Origin: Citrobacter braakii
GTDB taxonomy: Bacteria > Pseudomonadota > Gammaproteobacteria > Enterobacterales > Enterobacteriaceae
Assembly: GCF_002075345.1 (NCBI RefSeq)
Contig: NZ_NAEW01000001.1
Coordinates: 682,001 to 746,000 of the forward strand
Reading direction: 5' to 3'
DNA: 64,000 bases
Position 1 is the stretch's first letter. Each line of letters starts with the position of its first letter. The notes below the pieces were generated by a model, which was not told the origin of the DNA, did no database searches, and was given only the letters and a program-made list of their open reading frames with translations. Shown in pieces: positions 57,005-64,000 of this stretch. A program made the translations under genes and the position numbers.

Positions 57005-57880
57005 TTATTCCGTGCTTTTCGACAACTGAGGGTTCAATACCTCAATAAACGCTTCCAGTTGCCTTGTCATTGCCCCTCTGCGCCAGACCAGCCACGTATT
57101 CAGCCAGCGCCAGTTTTCGCTTAGCGGCCAGGCGTGGACCTGATGGTGTCCTGGCATGCTCTCCAGCATCGAACGCGGGATCAGCGCGATACCCGCACCG
57201 GCAATGACGCAAGCCAGCATGCCGTGATACGACTCCATTTCATGAATGGTGCCGGGCATTGCGCGATCGGTATGAAACCAGCTTTCAAAATGGCGACGAT
57301 AGGAACAGTTGGCGCGAAAGGCGTAAATGCTGCAACCGTTAACGTCGCTGGCCCGCTGGATAGGGGGATGACCGTGCGGAGTGACTATCATCATCTCTTC
57401 ACGGTAGACTGGCATTCCGTCAAGACCTGGATGAGTAATTGGGCCGTCGACAAAGGCGGCGTTCAGCGTCCCGTCGAGCACGCCGTCCAGCATCGTGCCT
57501 GAAGGACCTGTCGCCAGCGCAAACTGAATTTTGGGGTAACGCTGATTGTATTCAGCCAGCGTGGCAGGGATCCGCACAGCGGCAGTACTCTCGAGCGAGC
57601 CAAGAGAGAACAACCCCTGCGGTTCATCGCCGGCGACGACCATTCTCGCCTCGTCAACCAGGGCGAGGATCCGCTGGCTGTAGCGTAAAAAATTGTGCCC
57701 GGACGGGGAAAGCCGCAAACGCTGATTTTCACGAATAAACAGATCGACGCCAAGGTCGGCTTCAAGCTGGCGAATACGGGTGGTGAGATTGGATGGCACG
57801 CGATGCACCTTCGCGGCGGCCTGCGTAATACTGCCTGTCTCCGCGACGGCGTTGAACATTTCCAGTTGCGTCAGATCCAT
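57005..57880 (-). CDS. ptrR: LysR-type regulator PtrR (YneJ)
   Basis: 291 residues; N-terminal helix-turn-helix ([21 protein letters not shown]) and substrate-binding domain. In E. coli it controls sad (yneI), glsB and fnrS, linking putrescine use and stress. Divergent from sad across 102 bases. Confidence 0.93.
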   Translation of the reverse strand: MDLTQLEMFNAVAETGSITQAAAKVHRVPSNLTTRIRQLEADLGVDLFIRENQRLRLSPSGHNFLRYSQRILALVDEARMVVAGDEPQGLFSLGSLESTAAVRIPATLAEYNQRYPKIQFALATGPSGTMLDGVLDGTLNAAFVDGPITHPGLDGMPVYREEMMIVTPHGHPPIQRASDVNGCSIYAFRANCSYRRHFESWFHTDRAMPGTIHEMESYHGMLACVIAGAGIALIPRSMLESMPGHHQVHAWPLSENWRWLNTWLVWRRGAMTRQLEAFIEVLNPQLSKSTE

Positions 57881-57982
57881 AATGTTCTCTGTTCGTGAAT
57901 GGTGTGGTTAATATTATTCATTTTTCAGAAAGAGTAAATATGCGCATGATATGACCATACCCTGCGATAAAGAGAGGCACTT

Positions 57983-59371
57983 ATGACTATCACAGCAGCA
58001 ACACATGCGATTTCCGTTAACCCTACCAACGGTGAAAGGTTGGCGGCAATGCCGTGGGCCAGTACTGAAGAGATTGCACATGCGCTGAGCCTTGCCGCGA
58101 ATGGCTACCGCGAATGGAAACACACTGCCGTTGAGCACCGTGCGCAAACGCTGCGTCATATCGGGCAGGCTCTGCGTCATCGCGCCGAAGAGATGGCGCA
58201 GTGTATCTCACGTGAAATGGGGAAACCCATTAAGCAGGCGCGTGGTGAAGTTGCCAAATCAGCCGCATTGTGTGACTGGTACGCCGAACATGGACCGGCG
58301 ATGCTCAACCCGGAACCTACGCTGGTGGAGAACAACCAGGCGGTGATTGAGTATCGCCCCGTTGGAACTATTCTGGCGATCATGCCGTGGAACTTCCCGC
58401 TCTGGCAGGTACTTCGCGGCGCCATTCCAATTCTGCTGGCCGGAAATGGCTATCTGTTAAAGCATGCGCCAAACGTAACCGGCTGTGCTGCGATTATCGC
58501 GCAGGTTTTTGCTGATGCGGGCGTTCCCGCGGGTGTTTACGGTTGGGTGAATGCCGATAACGCCGGGGTAAGTCAGATGATCAATGACCCGCGTATCGCG
58601 GCGGTAACGGTGACGGGCAGCGTTCGAGCCGGTGCGGCGATTGGTGCTCAGGCGGGTGCGGCGTTGAAAAAATGCGTGCTTGAACTGGGGGGTTCCGATC
58701 CGTTTATTGTCCTTAATGATGCTGACCTCGATCTGGCCGTTAAGGCGGCGGTCGCCGGTCGTTATCAGAACACCGGACAGGTTTGTGCGGCAGCAAAGCG
58801 CTTTATTATCGAAGAAGGAATTGCGGCAGAATTTACGGCTCGTTTTGTGGCGGCCGCGAGCGCGCTCAAAATGGGCGACCCGCTGAACGAAGGAAACGAT
58901 CTGGGTCCGATGGCAAGATTTGATCTGCGCGATGAGCTGCATCAGCAGGTCGAAGCCTCCCTTGCCGAAGGCGCGCGGTTACTTCTCGGCGGGGAAAAAA
59001 TCGCGGGTCAGGGCAATTACTATGCCGTGACGGTTCTGGGGGATGTCACCCCGGAGATGACGGCTTTTCGTCAGGAACTGTTTGGCCCGGTTGCAGCGAT
59101 TACCGTTGCAAAGAATGCGGAACATGCCTTAGCGCTGGCTAATGACAGTGATTTCGGCTTATCAGCCACGGTGTTCACTGCGGATGAAGCTCTGGCGCAG
59201 AAGATGGCGTCACGCCTGGAGTGTGGGGGCGTATTTATCAATGGTTACAGCGCCAGCGATGCCCGCGTTGCATTTGGCGGCGTGAAGAAAAGTGGTTTTG
59301 GCCGCGAGCTTTCACACTTTGGTCTGCATGAGTTTTGTAATGTACAGACCGTCTGGAAAAACCGCCTCTGA
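57983..59371 (+). CDS. sad: NAD+-dependent succinate-semialdehyde dehydrogenase Sad (YneI)
   Basis: 462 residues, same as E. coli. Aldehyde dehydrogenase with catalytic Glu in LELGGSDPF and nucleophile Cys268 in NTGQVCAAAKRF. Oxidises succinate semialdehyde from putrescine/GABA breakdown to succinate. AGAGG before ATG 57983. Confidence 0.95.
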   Translation: MTITAATHAISVNPTNGERLAAMPWASTEEIAHALSLAANGYREWKHTAVEHRAQTLRHIGQALRHRAEEMAQCISREMGKPIKQARGEVAKSAALCDWYAEHGPAMLNPEPTLVENNQAVIEYRPVGTILAIMPWNFPLWQVLRGAIPILLAGNGYLLKHAPNVTGCAAIIAQVFADAGVPAGVYGWVNADNAGVSQMINDPRIAAVTVTGSVRAGAAIGAQAGAALKKCVLELGGSDPFIVLNDADLDLAVKAAVAGRYQNTGQVCAAAKRFIIEEGIAAEFTARFVAAASALKMGDPLNEGNDLGPMARFDLRDELHQQVEASLAEGARLLLGGEKIAGQGNYYAVTVLGDVTPEMTAFRQELFGPVAAITVAKNAEHALALANDSDFGLSATVFTADEALAQKMASRLECGGVFINGYSASDARVAFGGVKKSGFGRELSHFGLHEFCNVQTVWKNRL

Positions 59372-59378
59372 TGGTGTG

Positions 59379-59399
59379 GGTGCCTCCGACGGGGGCACC
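59379..59399 (+). terminator. Hairpin after sad
   Basis: GGTGCCTCC (59379-59387) pairs with GGGGGCACC (59391-59399), loop GAC, eight bases past the sad stop; U-run is absent, so it may only reduce read-through into glsB. Confidence 0.5.
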
Positions 59400-59547
59400 G
59401 GCCTTAAATTCTGCAATGTTTCTGTCTACGGCATGAATCTCACCCGCTCATGCAGACCGTGGCCAGATTCCGCCTTCCGGCCTGACGCTGCGTATTCAGC
59501 TCTGTTATACTCGCAGGCCTTTCATACCTGCGAACAAGGAGCATGTT

Positions 59548-60474
59548 GTGGCCAGGGCCATGGACAATTCAATTTTAGAGACCATTGTGCAGCAGGTTCG
59601 TCCGCTGATTGGTCAGGGTAAAGTCGCTGATTACATTCCTGCCTTAGCTTCTGTCGACGGTTCAAAACTGGGTATTGCTATTTGCACCGTCGATGGGCAG
59701 CACTATCAGGCGGGGGATGCGCAAGAGCGCTTTTCTATTCAGTCAATTTCAAAGGTGCTCAGTCTGGTCGTGGCGATGCGTCACTATCAGGAAGATGAGA
59801 TCTGGCAACGCGTCGGCAAGGATCCTTCCGGGCATCCTTTTAATTCCCTGGTGCAGCTGGAAATGGAGCAAGGGATCCCACGCAATCCCTTTATCAACGC
59901 CGGGGCGCTGGTGGTTTGCGATATGCTGCAAGGACGTCTGAGCGCACCGCGTCAACGGATGCTGGAAGTGGTACGGGCGTTAAGCGGCGTTTCGGATATC
60001 GCCTATGATGCGACGGTGGCGCGTTCTGAGTTTGAGCACTCGGCGCGTAACGCGGCTATTGCCTGGCTAATGAAGTCCTTTGGCAATTTTCACCACGACG
60101 TGACCACCGTTTTGCAAAATTACTTTCACTACTGCGCACTGAAAATGAGCTGTGTGGAACTGGCGCGCACGTTCGTCTTTCTGGCGAATCAGGGACATGC
60201 TTTTCATCTTGCTGAGCCCGTGGTGACGCCCATGCAGGCCCGACAGATCAACGCGCTGATGGCGACCAGTGGCATGTATCAGAACGCAGGGGAATTTGCC
60301 TGGCGAGTGGGCTTACCGGCGAAATCTGGTGTGGGGGGCGGTATCGTGGCTATCGTGCCTCACGAGATGGCGATTGCCGTCTGGAGTCCGGAACTGGATG
60401 CGGCGGGAAATTCGCTGGCGGGTATCGCCGTGCTGGAGCAATTAACGCAACAACTGGGGCGCTCGGTTTACTGA
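59548..60474 (+). CDS. glsB: Glutaminase 2 GlsB (YneH)
   Basis: 308 residues from GTG 59548 (AAGGAG upstream), the E. coli length. Beta-lactamase-like glutaminase fold with Ser-x-x-Lys in [10 protein letters not shown]. Hydrolyses glutamine to glutamate and ammonia. Its stop overlaps the yneG ATG. Confidence 0.95.
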   Translation: MARAMDNSILETIVQQVRPLIGQGKVADYIPALASVDGSKLGIAICTVDGQHYQAGDAQERFSIQSISKVLSLVVAMRHYQEDEIWQRVGKDPSGHPFNSLVQLEMEQGIPRNPFINAGALVVCDMLQGRLSAPRQRMLEVVRALSGVSDIAYDATVARSEFEHSARNAAIAWLMKSFGNFHHDVTTVLQNYFHYCALKMSCVELARTFVFLANQGHAFHLAEPVVTPMQARQINALMATSGMYQNAGEFAWRVGLPAKSGVGGGIVAIVPHEMAIAVWSPELDAAGNSLAGIAVLEQLTQQLGRSVY

Positions 60475-60833
60475 TGAACACGCTCGATCCTCTTTTTGCC
60501 CGGCTGGCGAAATCAACGTTTCGCTCGCGATTTCGCCTTGGCCAGAAAGAAAGGCAGTATTGTCTGGATAAAGGCGCGCCGGTTATCGAACAACACGCCA
60601 CGGATTTTATTGCCAAACGGCTGGCGCCCGCGTTTCCTGCCAATGACGGTAAGCAGACACCCATGCGCGGGCATCCGGTATTTATCGCTCAACATGCTAC
60701 GGCGACCTGTTGTCGGGGATGTCTGGCGAAATGGCATGATATCCCTCAGGGTGTGGCGTTAAACGATGAACAGCAGCGTTACGTTGTCACGGTTATCTAT
60801 CACTGGCTAGTGATCCAGATGAACAAGCCATAG
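60474..60833 (+). CDS. yneG: DUF4186 protein YneG
   Basis: 119 residues, same as E. coli. Cysteine motif CCRGCLAKWH near the C-terminus suggests metal binding. Function unknown. Overlaps glsB by one base (TGATG), so translationally coupled to it. Confidence 0.92.
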   Translation: MNTLDPLFARLAKSTFRSRFRLGQKERQYCLDKGAPVIEQHATDFIAKRLAPAFPANDGKQTPMRGHPVFIAQHATATCCRGCLAKWHDIPQGVALNDEQQRYVVTVIYHWLVIQMNKP

Positions 60834-60914
60834 ATAACATAATCCTATGATATGACTCCTTGTGTTGTGCAATTGTTAAAAGCAGTATGAAGGGGTCATT
60901 CTAAGGAGAAAAAA

Positions 60915-61442
60915 ATGGCTTCCTGTAAACCCTGCTTTGTGCTGAGCGCGGCCCAGATTCTGTCGAGAATCGATGAATTCAGCGACATCCTTGAAACATG
61001 CGTCAATGATGGCGCCTCTGTCAGCTTTATGCTCCCTTTTAGTGGTGATAAATCACGGCCTTTCTGGATGAGCGTCGCGCAAAGCGTTGACCGTGGAGAA
61101 AGGATTGTTCTGGGTACGCAGAACGCACAGGGAGTGCTTGTCGGTACCGTCCAGCTCATTATCGATCAACCCGAAAACCAACCTCATCGTGCTGATGTCG
61201 CCAAGCTGCTGGTTCACCCCTCAGCGCGGCGCGGTGGTGTTGCCCGGACGTTGATGAACGAACTCGAAAACTGCGCGCGTCAGCAAGGGAAAACGCTGCT
61301 GGTGCTTGATACAGCGACGGGCAGCAGCGCTGAGTTGTTCTACCACAATTGTGGATGGCAAAAAGTAGGGGTGATACCGGACTATGCAAAAATGCCTGAC
61401 GGGAAGCTGACCGGGACCACACTTTTCTACAAAACTCTCTAA
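60915..61442 (+). CDS. GNAT-family N-acetyltransferase
   Basis: 175 residues. Acetyl-CoA-binding motif in KLLVHPSARRGGVARTLMNELE (about 98-118), followed by LVLDTATGSSAELFYHNCGW, typical of GNATs related to tabtoxin-resistance acetyltransferase. AAGGAG before ATG 60915. Absent at this place in E. coli K-12. Substrate unknown. Confidence 0.82.
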   Translation: MASCKPCFVLSAAQILSRIDEFSDILETCVNDGASVSFMLPFSGDKSRPFWMSVAQSVDRGERIVLGTQNAQGVLVGTVQLIIDQPENQPHRADVAKLLVHPSARRGGVARTLMNELENCARQQGKTLLVLDTATGSSAELFYHNCGWQKVGVIPDYAKMPDGKLTGTTLFYKTL

Positions 61443-61498
61443 TTTTTCGCCGGGGATTGATCAAAACAGGGTTTCAATGTATTAAAGTTTGCTAACCT

Positions 61499-61532
61499 AT
61501 TGGACCAATTCAATCAGGTTGTATGACTAATT
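61499..61532. promoter_or_regulatory. Candidate ExuR/UxuR operators of uxaB
   Basis: ATTGGACCAAT (61499-61509) is a near-palindrome, and GGTTGTATGACTAATT (61517-61532) resembles the hexuronate repressor box TTGGTATGACCAA. Both lie within 50 bases of the uxaB start. Confidence 0.5.
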
Positions 61533-61548
61533 AAAAAGGGAACCCATT

Positions 61549-63000
61549 GTGCAAACACTAAATCGTCGCGATTTCCCCGGTGCTCAGTATCCTGAACGCA
61601 TTATTCAGTTTGGTGAAGGAAACTTCCTGCGCGCCTTTGTTGACTGGCAAGTCGATTTGCTGAACGAACATACCGATCTGAACGCTGGTGTAGTCATTGT
61701 TCGTCCCATCGAAAGTACCTTCCCGCCATCGCTGAGTACGCAGGATGGTCTCTATACCACCATCATTCGTGGTTTGAATGAGAAGGGCGAGGCCGTAAGC
61801 GATGCCCGTTTGATCCGTTCGGTTAACCGCGAAATCAGCGTCTATAGCGAATACAATGAGTTCCTGAAGCTGGCGCATAATCCAGATATGCGTTTTGTGT
61901 TCTCCAACACGACTGAAGCGGGCATCAGCTACCACGCGGGCGATAAGTTTGAGGATGCACCGGCGGTGAGTTATCCGGCTAAACTGACCCGATTGTTGTT
62001 CGAACGCTTCAGCCATTTTAATGGCGCGTCGGATAAAGGCTGGATTATCATTCCTTGCGAACTGATTGATTACAATGGTGATGCGCTGCGTGAACTGGTC
62101 CTGCGCTACGCTCAGGAGTGGGCGCTGCCAGAGGCATTTATTCAGTGGCTGGATCAGGCCAACGCATTTTGCTCCACGCTGGTGGACCGCATTGTTACCG
62201 GTTATCCGCGTGACGAAGTGGAGAAACTGGAAGCTGAGTTGGGCTATCACGATGCCTTCCTCGACACTGCAGAACACTTCTATCTGTTCGTTATTCAGGG
62301 ACCGAAGTCATTAGCTGCAGAGCTGCGTCTGGATAAATATCCGCTTAATGTCCTGATTGTTGATGACATCAAACCGTACAAAGAACGAAAAGTGGCGATT
62401 CTCAACGGCGCACACACCGCACTGGTTCCCGTTGCCTGGCAGGCAGGGCTGGACACCGTGGGCGAGGCGATGAATGACGCAGAGATTTGCGCCTTCGTTG
62501 AAAAAGCGATTTATGAAGAGATCATTCCGGTACTGGATTTACCCCGCGATGAGCTGGCGTCTTTCGCCAGCGCGGTGACCGGTCGATTCTGCAATCCGTA
62601 CATCAAGCATCAGTTGCTGTCTATTGCCCTGAACGGCATGACTAAATTCCGTACCCGTATTTTGCCGCAGCTGCTGGCAGGGCAACAGGCCAGCGGCAAA
62701 CTGCCGGCGCGCCTGACGTTTGCGCTTGCCGCGCTGATTGCTTTCTATCGTGGAGAGCGTAACGGTGAGGCTTATCCGGTCCAGGATGATGCGCACTGGG
62801 TGGCACGTTTTCAACAGCTGTGGTCCCAGCATCATGACCGCCAGATAAGCACCGACGAGTTAGTCAAATCGGTACTGGGCGTTAAAGAACACTGGGAACA
62901 GGATCTGACTCAGGTTTCCGGACTCGTGGAGCAGGTTTCAGCCGATCTGGATACCATTCTGGCCAAAGGCATGCGTGAAGCCGTTAAGCCATTGTGCTAA
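61549..63000 (+). CDS. uxaB: Altronate oxidoreductase (tagaturonate reductase) UxaB
   Basis: 483 residues, same as E. coli, starting at GTG 61549 after AAAGGG. Mannitol-dehydrogenase family: [17 protein letters not shown] nucleotide site, catalytic region [20 protein letters not shown]. Converts tagaturonate and NADH to altronate in galacturonate catabolism. Confidence 0.96.
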   Translation: MQTLNRRDFPGAQYPERIIQFGEGNFLRAFVDWQVDLLNEHTDLNAGVVIVRPIESTFPPSLSTQDGLYTTIIRGLNEKGEAVSDARLIRSVNREISVYSEYNEFLKLAHNPDMRFVFSNTTEAGISYHAGDKFEDAPAVSYPAKLTRLLFERFSHFNGASDKGWIIIPCELIDYNGDALRELVLRYAQEWALPEAFIQWLDQANAFCSTLVDRIVTGYPRDEVEKLEAELGYHDAFLDTAEHFYLFVIQGPKSLAAELRLDKYPLNVLIVDDIKPYKERKVAILNGAHTALVPVAWQAGLDTVGEAMNDAEICAFVEKAIYEEIIPVLDLPRDELASFASAVTGRFCNPYIKHQLLSIALNGMTKFRTRILPQLLAGQQASGKLPARLTFALAALIAFYRGERNGEAYPVQDDAHWVARFQQLWSQHHDRQISTDELVKSVLGVKEHWEQDLTQVSGLVEQVSADLDTILAKGMREAVKPLC

Positions 63001-63006
63001 GAAGAC

Positions 63007-63031
63007 AACCCGGCTCAGGCCGGGTTTTTTA
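63007..63031 (+). terminator. uxaB terminator
   Basis: AACCCGGC (63007-63014) pairs with GCCGGGTT (63019-63026), loop TCAG, then TTTTAT. Confidence 0.9.
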
Positions 63032-63208
63032 TAGAACATTCATTAGTTACAACATACTATTGTTTATTAATAACTACACCGTTCTGTAACTCCGGTGCGC
63101 GGTGGTTCTGGCAGCGCAAAAGTTGTTTAGTTAATGTTGCGATTAACTTGCAACATTGATCATGATCGCGTCTAATGTGATGGATTTCACATTTTCCCGA
63201 AGAAAACC

Positions 63209-64000
63209 ATGATCGTTCGCCCCCAACAACACTGGCTACGCCTAATATTCGTTTGGCATGGGTCAGTATTATCCAAAATCTTTTCACGACTGCTGCTAAA
63301 CTTCCTGCTCTCCATCGCCGTTATTATCATGCTTCCGTGGTATACGATGCTGGGAATCAAATTCACCCTGGCGCCATTCAGCATTCTCGGCGTGGCGATT
63401 GCAATCTTTTTAGGTTTTCGCAATAACGCCTGTTATTCACGTTACGTTGAGGCCCGACACCTGTGGGGGCAGTTGATGATTGCTTCCCGATCGCTACTGC
63501 GTGAGGTAAAAACCACCTTACCGGACGACGCCGAATTAGGGGAGTTTGTTCGTCTGCAAATCGCGTTTGCCCACTGTTTACGCATGACTTTACGTCGAAA
63601 GCCGCAGGCAGAGCCGTTGGCGAAGTACCTCAGCGAGAAAGATCTGCAGACGGTATTTGCCTCACAATCTCCAGCAAACCGCATTTTGTTGTTGATGGGA
63701 GAGTGGTTGGCCGTGCGCAGGCGTAATGGTCAACTGTCAGACATATTATTTCATAGTTTAAACAATAGGTTAAACGATATGTCTGCGGTACTGGCTGGTT
63801 GTGAGCGGATTGCGAATACGCCGGTCCCGTTTGCTTATACTTTGATCCTTCATCGCACGGTATACCTGTTTTGTATCATGCTGCCATTCGCGTTAGTGGT
63901 GGATCTGCACTACATGACACCGTTTATCTCTGTGCTTATTTCCTATACATTTATCTCGCTCGACACGCTTGCAGAAGAGCTTGAAGATCCGTTTGGCACA
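63209..64000 (+). CDS. yneE: Bestrophin-family membrane protein YneE (truncated by window end)
   Basis: 264 codons from ATG 63209 (MIVRPQQHWLRLIFVWHGS) are visible; E. coli YneE has about 304, so about 40 are outside. Bestrophin motifs: FLGFRNNACYSRYVEARHLWGQL, and near the edge LAEELEDPFG, the conserved C-terminal signature. Bacterial bestrophins are ion channels; a Klebsiella homologue is a pentameric cation-selective channel. Confidence 0.92.
   Translation, partial: MIVRPQQHWLRLIFVWHGSVLSKIFSRLLLNFLLSIAVIIMLPWYTMLGIKFTLAPFSILGVAIAIFLGFRNNACYSRYVEARHLWGQLMIASRSLLREVKTTLPDDAELGEFVRLQIAFAHCLRMTLRRKPQAEPLAKYLSEKDLQTVFASQSPANRILLLMGEWLAVRRRNGQLSDILFHSLNNRLNDMSAVLAGCERIANTPVPFAYTLILHRTVYLFCIMLPFALVVDLHYMTPFISVLISYTFISLDTLAEELEDPFGT

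Overview
The window is enterobacterial chromosome. Most genes match, in order and nearly residue for residue, the Escherichia coli/Salmonella backbone: rstA-ydgC-folM-ydgI-ydgH-pntAB-tqsA-mdtJI-ydgD-ydgU-asr, ynfM-ynfL-mlc-ynfK-clcB-dmsD-ynfHGE-ynfD-ynfC-speG-ynfB-ynfA-rspA, ydfI-ydfZ-rspR-ydfG-dcp, mgrR-mgtS, ydeE-eamA-marBAR-marC-sotB and yneJ-yneI-yneH-yneG-uxaB-yneE. The amount of divergence and the extra genes suggest a Citrobacter-like member of the Enterobacteriaceae. The genus is an inference. I see no rRNA, tRNA, CRISPR array, insertion sequence or prophage.

Left part (1-24 kb). An accessory trio (zinc-ribbon metallo-beta-lactamase-fold protein, aminoglycoside-kinase-like protein, NiCoT nickel/cobalt permease) sits where rstB and tus would follow rstA, so rstA looks like an orphan regulator here. 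Next come ydgC/folM/arcD(ydgI)/ydgH and the transhydrogenase operon pntAB. A Bcr-type MFS gene is inserted before tqsA. The spermidine exporter mdtJI has a long leader with a candidate mdtU upstream ORF. Between asr and ynfM lies an inserted block: M32 carboxypeptidase, the MsrPQ periplasmic methionine-sulfoxide repair system, an unassigned OmpR-type two-component system facing msrP, and a CPBP membrane protease behind a good Fur-box match.

Middle part (24-44 kb). ynfM/ynfL, mlc, a second dethiobiotin synthetase, clcB, and a DMSO/selenate-reductase operon with one catalytic subunit (ynfE-G-H-dmsD) under a visible FNR plus NarL/NarP-type promoter. Then small envelope genes, speG, ynfA, and a sugar-acid cluster: rspA (mannonate dehydratase family), an intact ydfJ-like MHS transporter in place of rspB, and ydfI (mannonate oxidoreductase family). 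ydfZ, rspR, ydfG and dcp follow.

Right part (44-64 kb). Two small genes (a YnfU-like zinc ribbon and an unannotated 34-codon ORF behind it), the PhoP-regulon sRNA gene mgrR and the 31-residue MgtS gene. Then a complete urea ABC transporter operon urtABCDE with a sigma-54-type promoter and an NtrC-like site but no urease genes in the window. ydeE, eamA, the mar locus with intact operators, marC, sotB, ptrR/sad, glsB-yneG, a GNAT acetyltransferase, uxaB, and yneE cut by the window end complete it.

Themes across the window: PhoP/Mg2+ and acid response (rstA, asr with a perfect RstA box, mgrR, mgtS), envelope and redox repair (msrPQ, ydgH, ydgD), anaerobic respiration (ynf, ydfZ), multidrug and metabolite efflux (mar, mdtJI, sotB, eamA, ydeE, tqsA, ynfM), and hexuronate/mannonate catabolism (rspA, ydfI, uxaB).
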